Shown here: positions 32,901-41,886 of the stretch, piece after piece | Position numbering within the stretch: the stretch's first letter is position 1 | Layout: each line of letters begins with the position of its first letter | NCBI GenBank assembly: GCA_958450365.1 | Contig: CAUEEP010000754.1 | Span: forward strand, 320,001 to 384,000 | Reading direction: 5' to 3' | From: Mesorhabditis belari | Taxonomy: Eukaryota; Nematoda; Chromadorea; Rhabditida; Rhabditidae | DNA: 64,000 bases | Notes under the pieces: model-generated | Database searches by the model: none | What the model was told of the DNA's origin: nothing | Seen by the model: only the letters and a program-made list of their open reading frames with translations | Program-made: the position numbers and the translations under genes

Positions 32901-35288
32901 CCAGTTGTTCACAAGTAGCCGAGAGATCGTCGAACTGAAAAGAAGAATGATCAGATGATCTCAAAATAGAAAATATTAAGAGCAGATTTATTAAATATTT
33001 TAAAATAACCAATATTCAATCCAATATCCAATTAAACAAGCGATAGACTAGTTTCCGAATTTATCTTAAAGTCAGATCAATTAAGCCCGACTTTCAATTG
33101 TTAGCATCAATAAAATGAATAAAGCCTATCGATTCACCGACCTCGAAAACCCTAGGGTACAGATTTAACCAAATATCTTCTTTTAAGTCTCCAAAGCGAG
33201 AGAGAAATCCTGGAATAAGCGTGCTTGGTGCGCGCACACAATCGCTGGTCATCTGGCGCACCCTCTTGGTAGATAGGTGTTCTATTTGGAGTCAGTTAAC
33301 GATGGAAAAGTAGCAGATCAAGTTGGTCAAGCTGGTCAAGCTGGCCGCGAACCGAGAGATAAGGATGAGAGATAACGCCTTTTGAGGCATGTAAGAAGCT
33401 CGGCGATCAGATGGCCTGGTGGTGTAGTGGCTAGTGCGCTGGTCTGGAAATCGAGCGACGCTGGTTCGAGTCCGCTCGTCGGCCGAACTTTTGCTTTTAT
33501 TGCTAAATGCTGATGCTGATGCTGATGCTGATGCTGATGCTGATGCTGATGCTGATGCTGATGCTGATGCTGATGCTGATGCTGATGCTGATGCTGATGC
33601 TGATGCTGATGCTGATGCTGATGCTGATGCTGATGCTGATGCTGATGCTGATGCTGATGCTGATGCTGATGCTGATGCTGATGCTGATGCTGATGCTGAT
33701 GCTGATGCTGATGCTGATGCTGATGCTGATGCTGATGCTGATGCTGATGCCAATCAATGCCAATCAATGCCAATCAATTCCAATGCCAATCAATTCCAAT
33801 GCCAAGCTTTTCTCTTTAGCGTTTTCTACCAAATTACAAATTTTGCTTTCTTTCTGCATCTTGTTAAGCCAGCCAGTTAAGCCAGCCAGTTAAGCCAGCC
33901 AGTTAAGCTAGCTTGTTAAGCCAGCCAGTTAAGCCAGCCAGTTAAGCTAGCTTAGATAAACAAAATTGAAACTTCGTTAAGCTTATCGACAAATTAAAAC
34001 GGAGAAAACCATACAAATTGCCCCTCATCAATCGCCACCACTTCGATTTCCTCATCAAAAAGCGTTTCCTCACATCAGCTAATCGATGAGCGATCACCGT
34101 GCATCCGCGAGCTTTTTGTCTAAAGATTTACATGAAAATGAGATTTTTAAATTAAAAAAACAGAATACTTGAACTTGAACTTGGAAAAAAAAATGAAAAT
34201 TAAATAAAATTCGATTCTTTTACATCATTTAGAGCATCATTACATCATTTTAAAAGCTAAAAATAAACAAAAATCAGATTTCCTAGCTCTATTTTACTTC
34301 TTAGAGTCCAATTCTGCATATCTTTAACCTCTAAGAAGATTTCCTGGCTCTATTTTACTTCTTAGAGTCCAATTCTGCATATCTTTAACTTCTTAGAAGA
34401 TTTCCTAGCTCTATTTTACTTCTTAGAGTCCAATTCTGCATATCTCTAACTTCTAAGAAGATTTCCTAGCTCTATTTTACTTCTTAGAGTCCAATTCTGC
34501 ATACCTTTAACCTTTAAGAAGATTTCCTAGCTCTATTTTACTTCTTAGAGTCCAATTCTGCATATCTTTAACCTCTAAGAAGATTTCCTGGCTCTATTTT
34601 ACTTCTTAGAGTCCAATTCTGCATATCTTTAACTTCTTAGAAGTTAAATTACACATAATTGAATTCTTTTTTAATGTTTAGACATGTTTAGAACAAAATG
34701 AACAAACAAATGTTTAGATTTAAGATTGAAATTACTCTTAGCACTTGAAGAAGATCGATTTCCTTTGCCTTTTTGTAAATTATGACTTTGATGACTTTTC
34801 AAACTCACTGCTGATGAGTGGTCACAAATTCGGCATCATAGCGCACATCTCCGTCATATTTCACCAAAACGCAGCTCTTCTTGGCGATTTGGTAGCGATC
34901 GTGGATTCGTATGAGTTCCGTGCTAAAGAAAGAATCATTTTGAGACAGGAATGGAGTTGAAAGTGAAGGATTTGATAAGAAAGCACAGTGGATTGAATCC
35001 TTGACCTTTTGCTTGGCAATTGCTCTAACCATTGAGCTTTTCGGCACCTGAGCACCGGCAGAGAAAGAGGGAAAGACAAGGGAAAGAAAGAAAGGAAGAA
35101 GGGAAGGAAGAAAGGATGAAAGAAAGGAAGGAAGAAGGGAAGGAAGAAAGGATGAAAGAAGGGAAGAAAGAAAGGATGAAAGAAAGAAGAATAACTCACG
35201 TTTTCCCGCTGAACATCGGCCCGAGAATGCACACGATGTAGCCTTGGTTGTACATGTGACACATCGGTTGCTCCGTGTAGGGACGCAT
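29929..35288 (-). CDS. TK1: Thymidine kinase, TK1 type (seven exons, one-base deletion in exon 3)
   Basis: Cytosolic thymidine kinase of the TK1/Tdk family: ATP-dependent phosphorylation of thymidine to dTMP (pyrimidine salvage). Exons: 35200-35288, 34809-34922, 34015-34119, 32845-32934, 31025-31144, 30827-30901, 29929-29979; about 214 residues, normal for the family. P-loop GPMFSGKT at residues 23-30; catalytic Glu100 in [23 protein letters not shown] in exon 4; zinc Cys pairs CMHC (155/158) and CRTC (187/190); thymidine loop [12 protein letters not shown]. All donors start GT and acceptors are TTTAG, TTTCAG or TTCAG, except the weaker gtatgg donor. Frames agree except in exon 3, where one base is missing near 34068-34074: upstream VIAHRLADV and downstream [15 protein letters not shown] are in different frames. 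No KEN box is visible near the C-terminus. Introns hold private minisatellites. Confidence 0.93.
30010..30640. repeat. Minisatellite in thymidine kinase intron 6, CTACCGTAATCCCAG / AGGTAGAGAGG units
   Basis: About 25 units of GCTACCGTAATCCCAG alternate with AGATAGAAAGG or AGGTAGAGAGG. The CTACCGTAATCCC word equals the outer end of the MITEs at 11.6-12.2 kb. Confidence 0.85.
31556..32820. repeat. Decamer satellite TTCTAAAGGA in thymidine kinase intron 4, with higher-order repeat
   Basis: About 125 decamers. In 31960-32720 they form a higher-order unit of seven to eight decamers (70-80 bp) marked by TTCTGAAGGC TTCCAAAGGA, present about nine times; an earlier block (31590-31960) has a different order marked by AGTCTATAAGATTCTAGAGG. 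The array ends about 20 bp from exon 4. Confidence 0.95.
33112..33482 (+). repeat. Composite SINE-like element, copy 4, with tRNA-like 3' part (33411-33482)
   Basis: TCACCGACCTCGAAAACCCT, CTCCAAAGCGAGAGAGAAAT, CACAATCGCTGGTCATCTGG, then a tRNA-like region with TGGTGTAGTGGCTAGTG (A-box) and GCTGGTTCGAGTCC (B-box). A possible 7-nt loop CTGGAAA reads GGA, but the stem is poor. It lies in thymidine kinase intron 3, opposite strand. Confidence 0.65.
33505..33750. repeat. Perfect hexanucleotide microsatellite (TGATGC), about 40 copies
   Basis: Uninterrupted GCTGAT repeat directly after the tRNA-like end of SINE-like copy 4, trailing into CAATGC variants. It is open in five frames (Ala-Ser, His-Gln, Ile-Ser, Ala-Asp, Leu-Met dipeptides); these are not genes. 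Confidence 0.97.
33862..33955. repeat. AGCCAGCCAGTTA 13-bp array
   Basis: About six units in thymidine kinase intron 3. Confidence 0.9.
34276..34642. repeat. 60-bp tandem repeat in thymidine kinase intron 2, six copies
   Basis: Units begin AGATTTCCTAGCTCTATTTT and contain TTAGAGTCCAATTCTGCATA; copies differ by a few bases. Confidence 0.95.
34985..35050 (-). repeat. tRNA-like sequence in thymidine kinase intron 1
   Basis: Minus-strand AGCTCAATGGTTAGAGCA (A-box) and AAGGATTCAATCC (B-box). TTGCCAAGCAAAAGG gives only a weak anticodon arm. Confidence 0.4.
35062..35192. repeat. GGAAGAAAGGATGAAAGAAA purine repeat
   Basis: 20-40-bp purine units in thymidine kinase intron 1, ending about 8 bp from the exon 1 donor. 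Confidence 0.9.
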
Positions 35289-35404
35289 TTTCGAAGAAAA
35301 TCGAATTACAACTGAATTTTCAATCTCTAGATAAGAAAAAGGACATAAGAAGACAGAATTGAGAACTTTTGCAAACTTTCCCGAACTTGGGAGCCACTCT
35401 GAAG

Positions 35405-35510
35405 CGTACCGCGGTTACCGTAACCCTACCGTAACCCTTTGGTAACCCTACCGTAACCCTACCGTAACCCTACCGTAACCCTAGCGTAACTCTAGCGTAA
35501 CCCTACACTA
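35405..35510. repeat. 11-bp array ACCGTAACCCT
   Basis: About ten copies, 120 bp upstream of the thymidine kinase start codon. Confidence 0.9.
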
Positions 35511-35584
35511 TCTCTTCAACCTAAAGCTACTTATCATAGCCATAATCTGTATAGTTTTCTATATCACCTCTTGCTTTCAGTTAG

Positions 35585-35912
35585 CATGTTACGTAGCCCT
35601 TAAGTAGCCATTACGTAGCCCTTATGTAACCATTACGTAGCCATTACGTAGCCCTTACGTAGCCCTTACGTAGCCATTACGTAGCCATTACGTAGCCATT
35701 ACGTAGCCATTACGTAGCCCTTACGTAGCCCTTATGTAACCATTACGTAGCCATTACGTAGCCCTTATGTAACCATTACGTAGCCCTTACGTAGCCCTTA
35801 TGTAACCATTACGTAGCCATTACGTAGCCCTTATGTAACCATTACGTAGCCATTACGTAGCCCTTACGTAGCCATTACGTAGCCATTACGTAGCCCTTAC
35901 GTAGCCACAGCC
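35585..35912. repeat. 12-bp minisatellite CATTACGTAGCC
   Basis: About 27 copies with CCTTACGTAGCC and CCTTATGTAACC variants; unit contains the palindrome TACGTA. Confidence 0.95.
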
Positions 35913-36564
35913 ATTATCGTAGTAACTGCTTAAAAGCGAGTAAATGAGTTAAAGATTACGGTAGCTTTAGTCAAGCTTTAGTGCCACTCAATCGGCGAGT
36001 TTGTAAGTGAAAAACAAGATATAGATTGAAGCTTTAAAACTGGAAATAGAGCCTTGAATTCAGCTTTATCCTTTCGTACTTTGTGCTCACTTTTAAACAT
36101 GTAAACACATCCTTTCTGGTGCACTTAAGTCTTCAGTTTTCTTGTGGCAGTCTGCTACTAAGAAAATGAGGAAATCAGTGCGCTAGAAAGGCTGTATTTA
36201 CGAGCACAAAGTACACTGAACGAGTAACAAAAGAAATAGAACTAAAGTAGAACGATAAAAGTTTAAAGAATTATGAATTAAAGTCTAAAAACATTTGAAG
36301 CTCATCGCTGCAACCACAAAAACACCGGACACACCCCAATCTTGCCTGTCTTGCCTGTCTTGCTTGTCTGGCAGATCAAAAGCTTCCAAAAGTTTCAAAA
36401 ACCTATTCAACCAGCCATTTTGATGACATTAGAAAAACTGATATCGAAAGAAGACATGTGGTTGAGGGATGGTGGGAGGAGATGGCTGGAAGATCTCAAT
36501 ACAATCCTATAGTCACGAAAAAACGAAATCCAGGCTGATTGGGAATGGAAAAAAAGAAAAATGG

Positions 36565-37560
36565 CTGTGAGCGGGATCGAACTACCGTTGTTTTGACTTG
36601 TAGCCAAACTCACTAACCACTAGGCCACAAGATTTTTGTGAGCTTTTTAAGTTCTGAGGAATCCATTATTCTTCGTGACCTCCAGATCGAACATTCCATC
36701 AAAAAGAAATGGTTGTGAACGGGATTGAACTACCGTTGTTTGACTCGTAGCCAAACTCACTAACCACTAGGCCAAATTTTTGTCAGCTTTTTAGGTTCTG
36801 AGGAATCTATTATTCTTCGTGACCTCCAGATCGAACATTCCATCAAAAAGAAATGGTTGTGAACGGCATTGAACTACCGTTGTTTGACTCGTAGCCAAAC
36901 TCGCTAGCCACAGGCCAGATTTTGTGAGTTTTTTAAGTTCTGAGAAATCCATTATTCTTCGTGACCTCCAGATCGAACATTCCATCAAAAAGAAATGGTT
37001 GTGAACGGCATTGAACTACCGTTGTTTGACTCGTAGCCAAACTCGCTAGCCACTAGGCCAGATTTTTGTGAGTTTTTAAGTTCTGAGAAATCCATTATTC
37101 TTCGTGACCCCAGATCGAACATTCCATCAAAAAGAAATGGTTGTGAACGGCATTGAACTACCGTTGTTTGACTCGTAGCCAAACTCGCTAGCCACTAGGC
37201 CAGATTTTTGTGAGTTTTTTAAGTTCTGAGAAATCCATTATTCTTCGTGACCTCCAGATCGAACATTCCATCAAAAAGAAATGGTTGTGAACGGCATTGA
37301 ACTACCGTTGTTTGACTCGTAGCCAAACTCGCTAGCCACTAGGCCAGATTTTTGTGAGTTTTTTAAGTTCTGAGAAATCCATTATTCTTCGTGACCTCCA
37401 GATCGAACATTCCATCAAAAAGAAATGGCTGTGAACGGGATTGAACTACCGTTGTTTGACTCGTAGCCAAACTCGCTAACCACTAGGCCAAATTTTAGTG
37501 AGCTTTTTAAGTTCTGAGGAATCCATTATTCTTCGTGACCTCCAGATCGAACATTCCATC
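36565..37560 (-). repeat. Tandem array of about 144-bp units, each with a tRNA-like sequence
   Basis: ACATTCCATC recurs at 36691, 36835, 36977, 37119, 37263, 37407 and 37551 (spacing 142-144). On the minus strand each unit contains GGCCTAGTGGTTAGTGAG, an anticodon-like arm TTTGG-CTACGAG-TCAAA (ACG in a 7-nt loop) and GGTAGTTCAATCC. The first copy (36565-36632) differs (CTACAAG) and shows partial acceptor pairing. Copies carry small deletions, so this looks like an amplified tRNA-derived unit, not a working cluster. Confidence 0.8.
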
Positions 37561-37779
37561 AACAATGTTTTGATATTTACAAGGAATCGGGCTAGTTTTT
37601 GATCTGATGAGGATTTGATGGGGAGAAAGAAGCTGGAAGAAAGAAATCCAATCCTATAGCTATTAAAAACGAAAACCAGGCTACTTCGTCTCAATTTACA
37701 ATACTTTTTCTATCTATCGTATCTAGGTATTATCAGGAAAACTCAGTATCAATTTGAAATCATTTCATCAAAGAGAAAG

Positions 37780-38480
37780 GAGGGAGAGAAAGAAAGAGAG
37801 AGAGAGAGAGAGTAGGAAGAACCTCTCCTTTTCCCTTTCCCCTAGGAAGAACCTCTCCTTTTCCCTTTCCACTCCAAGAAAAACTCAAAACCGATAGCAT
37901 CTACTCAAAATTGAAAGAAACCAGGTCAAGCTTTCTTGTTTTTTTTGGCGTTCAAACTCTTGAAAACAGATGTTTTAGGAATGAGAGATCGGATCAAAAT
38001 ACATAATTTGATTCTTATCAAGACCAAGATCAAGATCAAGACCAAGATCAAGACAACTAGGGTAAAAAAAGAATACTAATGAGTCAATCTATTTCTTCAT
38101 AAATGTCAAATCAATCTATTTCTATTTATTTAAATCTTATTATATTTAAATGTAATGCTTTTAAGAATTTAATTAATTTAATTGTGTTTTTAAACACCTT
38201 GAAATACTTTTTTGATCTTTTTTGATCTTTTTTGATCATTTAACTCAAAAAAAGAGAACATAGAGGAGACTGGAACTCAGGCAAAAGAAAACTCGTGAAC
38301 GCTCGCACTCAGCTCAGGCTCTCACGGCGCTATTTGATTTCAAATCATTGAGTAAAACAACCAGACTTCTTACAGCTCCGAAAAACCGTCCTAAAATTTT
38401 ATGTTATCCAAAAAATCCTAAATCTAAAATGATAGATATCATTTGAACTTCATTTGAAAACTAAAAGCCGATCCGGAAAC
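37780..38480. other. No gene seen
   Basis: GA-rich tract at 37785-37815, a 37-bp duplication of AGGAAGAACCTCTCCTTTTC, a short CAAGATCAAGAC array, then AT-rich sequence. Confidence 0.4.
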
Positions 38481-38494
38481 TTCATTCAAGGCAT

Positions 38495-39015
38495 ACACTA
38501 GAAGTACTCTAGCATACAGTAGAAGTGCTAGCATCTACTAGAAGTACTAGAAGTGCTCTAGCATCCCCTAGAAGTACTCTAGCATACACTAGAAGTGCTC
38601 TAGCATATACTAGAAGTACTAGAAGTGCTCTAGCATCCACTAGAAGTACTCTAGCATACACTAGAAGTACTAGAAGTGCTCTAGCATATACTAGAAGTAC
38701 TAGAAGTGCTCTAGCATCCACTAGAAGTACTAGAAGTGCTCTAGCATCCACTAGAAGTACTCTAGCATACACTAGAAGGGCTCTAGCATATACTAGAAGT
38801 ACTAGAAGTGCTCTAGCATCCACTAGAAGTACTAGAAGTGCTCTAGCATCCACTAGAAGTACTCTAGCATACACTAGAAGTGCTCTAGCATCCACTAGAA
38901 GTACTAGAAGTGCTCTAGCATCCACTAGAAGTACTCTAGCATACACTAGAAGTGCTCTAGCATCCACTAGAAGTACTAGAAGTCCTCTAGCATCTACTAG
39001 AAGTCCACTAGAAGT
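38495..39015. repeat. CTAGAAGTGCTCTAGCATCCA minisatellite
   Basis: About 25 mixed 20-30-bp units of CTAGAAGTACT, CTAGAAGTGCT and CTAGCATMYA. Long ORFs on both strands are its translations. Confidence 0.95.
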
Positions 39016-39364
39016 GCATCAACAAGGCAATCTTGTCCTGATGCTTTTTCCTAGGGAAGCAGCCATTTATGGTTATCGATTTGCTAAGATTTAATGCAAA
39101 ATGAAGTATGATTGTCACTTTGAACAAATCGAGTGAAAACCGAAAACTTTCAAAGGTACACGTATCAAAAAGCAAAAGGAAATAAGGAAAAAGAAATGAG
39201 TGAATGATTTGGATGAGAAATTCACTCGTTCTAGGGAAACGGCGAGAAAATCGAAACTCCGAAGCCTCTCTCTCTCTCTCTGTGGTACAGTGACGAGCGC
39301 ATGGCTTTGCCATTTCGTCTCCCCAATCCAATACACATTTTGCATTTAAAGAGCTAATGCTTTC

Positions 39365-39560
39365 GTTTAAAGGGAGGTTTAGAAGAGAGGTTTAGAAGGA
39401 GGTTTAGATTTTAAAGGGAGGTTTAGAAGGAGGTTTAGAAGCAGGTTTAGATTTTAAAGGGAGGTTTAGAAGGAGGTTTAGAAGGAGGTTTAGATTTTAA
39501 AGGGAGGTTTAGATTGATTTAAACAGGTTTAGATTGATTTAAACATGTTTGAATGTATTT
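39365..39560. repeat. AGGTTTAGAAGG array
   Basis: 10-11-bp AGGTTTAGAAGG units grouped by TTTTAAAGGG spacers, grading into GGTTTAGATTGATTTAAACA. Confidence 0.85.
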
Positions 39561-39584
39561 AAACATTGATTAGATCCAGTAATC

Positions 39585-40430
39585 GGCTACAGGTGGCAAT
39601 CGTTAGAGTATAGTAATTCTTGCAGTATAGTAACCTGCAAAATCCTCACAGTACAGTAATCCTTACAGTAATCCTTGCAGTACAGTAATCCTTGCAGTAC
39701 AGTAATCCTTACGGTAATCCTTGCAGTACAGTAATCCTTGCAGTACAGTAATCCTTGCAGTACAGTAATCCTTACGGTAATCCTTGCAGTACAGTAATCC
39801 TTGCAGTACAGTAATCCTTGCAGTACAGTAATCCTTGCAGTACAGTAATCCTTACGGTAATCCTTGCGGTACAGTAATCCTTACGGTAATCCTGCGTACA
39901 GTAATCCTTACGGTAATCCTTGCAGTACAGTAATCCTTACGGTAATCCTTGCAGTACAGTAATCCTTACGGTAATCCTTGCAGTACAGTAATCCTTACGG
40001 TAATCCTTACAGTAATCCTTACGGTAATCCTTACTGTACAGTAATCCTTAGAGTAATCCTTACAGTAATCCTTATAGTAATCCTTACTGTACATTAACCC
40101 TTACAGTAATCCCTACAGTAATCCCTACAGTAATCCCTACAGTAATCCCTACAGTAATCCCTACAGTAATCCCTACAGTAATCCCTACAGTAATCCCTAC
40201 AGTAATCCCTACAGTAATCCCTACAGTAATCCCTACAGTAATCCCTACAGTAATCCCTACAGTAATCCCTACAGTAATCCCTACAGTAATCCCTACAGTA
40301 ATCCCTACAGTAATCCCTACAGTAATCCCTACAGTAATCCCTACAGTAATCCCTACAGTAATCCCTACAGTAATCCCTACAGTAATCCCTACAGTAACCT
40401 TTACAGTACAGTAAACCTAGCAATACAGCG
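39585..40430. repeat. CAGTACAGTAATCCTTG (17 bp) then (AGTAATCCCTAC)n arrays
   Basis: A 17-bp array with TTACGGTAATCC variants (39600-40090) passes into about 24 near-perfect copies of the 12-mer AGTAATCCCTAC (40105-40400). A CRDY-repeat ORF on the minus strand is its translation. Confidence 0.95.
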
Positions 40431-40669
40431 ATACATACAGTATAGTAATACTCAAGTATAGTAATACTCAAGTACAGTAATCCTGCAGTAATCCTTGATT
40501 CAAGTACAGTTGTCTTCATGGTACAGTCATCCACAAGAGTAAACCTATAGTAAGGCAATAGATAACTATTTACTTTTAGACTACCGTAAAACCTGCAATA
40601 GTAGCCTGTCTAGAGGGTCAAGGGAAAAAATAGTGACCCTCCAGGCTACTAATAGTAGTAGTCACACTG

Positions 40670-40765
40670 TAAGTAGTCACAGTACTCACTGCTTAGCCAC
40701 AGTACTCACTGCTTAGCCACAGTACTCACTGCTTAGCCACAGTACTCACTGTGTAGTCAGTTAGT
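40670..40765. repeat. 20-bp array CACAGTACTCACTGCTTAGC
   Basis: About four copies. Confidence 0.9.
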
Positions 40766-40967
40766 AGCCACAGTACAGTACTCCAACTTTGGAGCTCGAT
40801 TTCTCGATGATTTTGATGGCTAACCGGGTCCGAATGGCACATTAAATAGTCAGAAATTTAAGAAGAATCCAATGGTCGCATTTGTGGAACGATTTGAGCA
40901 ACCTTGTGGAACAAAATTTGAGCCGGGGGAGAATTGAAAGAATCTACATTTCTGACAATTCTCTCCT

Positions 40968-41695
40968 ATGAGGGAAAATTTGCCCGAAGAGCTTGAAGAG
41001 CTTGAAGATCTGAAAGAGCTTGAAGAGCTTGAAGATCTTGAAGATCTTGAAGAGCTTGAAGAGCTTGAAGATCTGGAAGAGCTTGAAGAGCTTGAAGAGC
41101 TTGAAGATCTTGAAGAGCTTGAAGATCTGGAAGAGCTTGAAGATCTCGATCTTCAAGCAGTCCTAAGCCTGTAGATCTTCTAAGCCTGTAGATCTCCTAA
41201 GCCTGTAGATCTCCTAAGCCTGTAGATCTCCTAAGCCTGTAGATCTCGATCATCAAGCAAATGTATCAATGCAGTTAGATTGAAAGAAGTTGGATTGAAA
41301 GAAGTTCAACAACCGTTCAACAACCGATCATTATGTCAATAACAATTATGCTGATCACTTGGATGGAAAAAACTGTTTGTTTTGATGGAAAGGATCATGA
41401 TTGTTAAGAAATTGAGATGAAAGATCAAATCGTTTGTTGCTTTGCTAGAAAATTGCTTTGCTAGAAAGATTCAATGGTTGGATAACAAGGAAATACTTAA
41501 AGATATTGTTCAAAGGCTTTCAAAGGCTTTCAAAGGCTTTCAAAGGCTTTTTTTTCAAAAACTGATTGTTCGTTGATTATTTGGGAAGGTTTTGCGTCTA
41601 ATCAAAGACGAAAAAAAAGCTTAATCAGCTTTAAATGGATAGTTTTTGTTTCTGGAGGCACTACAAAGCTTGTTCAATGTTTAGATGTGGCTTGG
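40968..41695. repeat. Right arm of a long inverted duplication (partner 22655-23290)
   Basis: Reverse complement of the left arm, including GAGATCTACAGGCTTAGGAG units, the TCAAAGGCTTTCAAAGGCTT tract and ATTTGGGAAGGTTTTGCGTC. The 9-bp GAAGAGCTT array lies at its left end and the AATGGCTTGG array at its right end. Confidence 0.9.
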
Positions 41696-41855
41696 AATGG
41701 TCTGGAATGGCTTGGAATGGCTTGGAATGGCTTGGAATGGCTTGGAATGGCTTGGAATGGCTTGGAATGGCTTGGAATGGTCTGGAATGGCTTGGAATGG
41801 TTTGGAATGGCTTGGAATGGCTTGGAATGGCTTGGAATGACCTGGAATGGCTTGA
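41690..41855. repeat. 10-bp minisatellite AATGGCTTGG
   Basis: About 16 copies expanded from CCATTCCAAGCC, a single-copy word at the equivalent edge of the left arm (22650). Confidence 0.95.
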
Positions 41856-41886
41856 AATGATGTTTTTAAGAAAATGATTCAACAGT

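Noticed and set aside
33292..33893. Long ORFs of 86-153 codons on both strands (Ala-Ser, His-Gln, Ala-Asp, Leu-Met dipeptide repeats)
   Set aside because: They are the six-frame translations of the (TGATGC) hexamer, which has no stop in most frames.
35405..35510. Telomere-like AGGGTT repeats on the minus strand
   Set aside because: The unit is an 11-mer (AGGGTTACGGT), not the nematode TTAGGC, and it is internal.
38509..39094. 152- and 189-residue ORFs (LLVDARAL and STRSALAST repeats)
   Set aside because: Both strands of the CTAGAAGTGCTCTAGCAT minisatellite are open; not coding.
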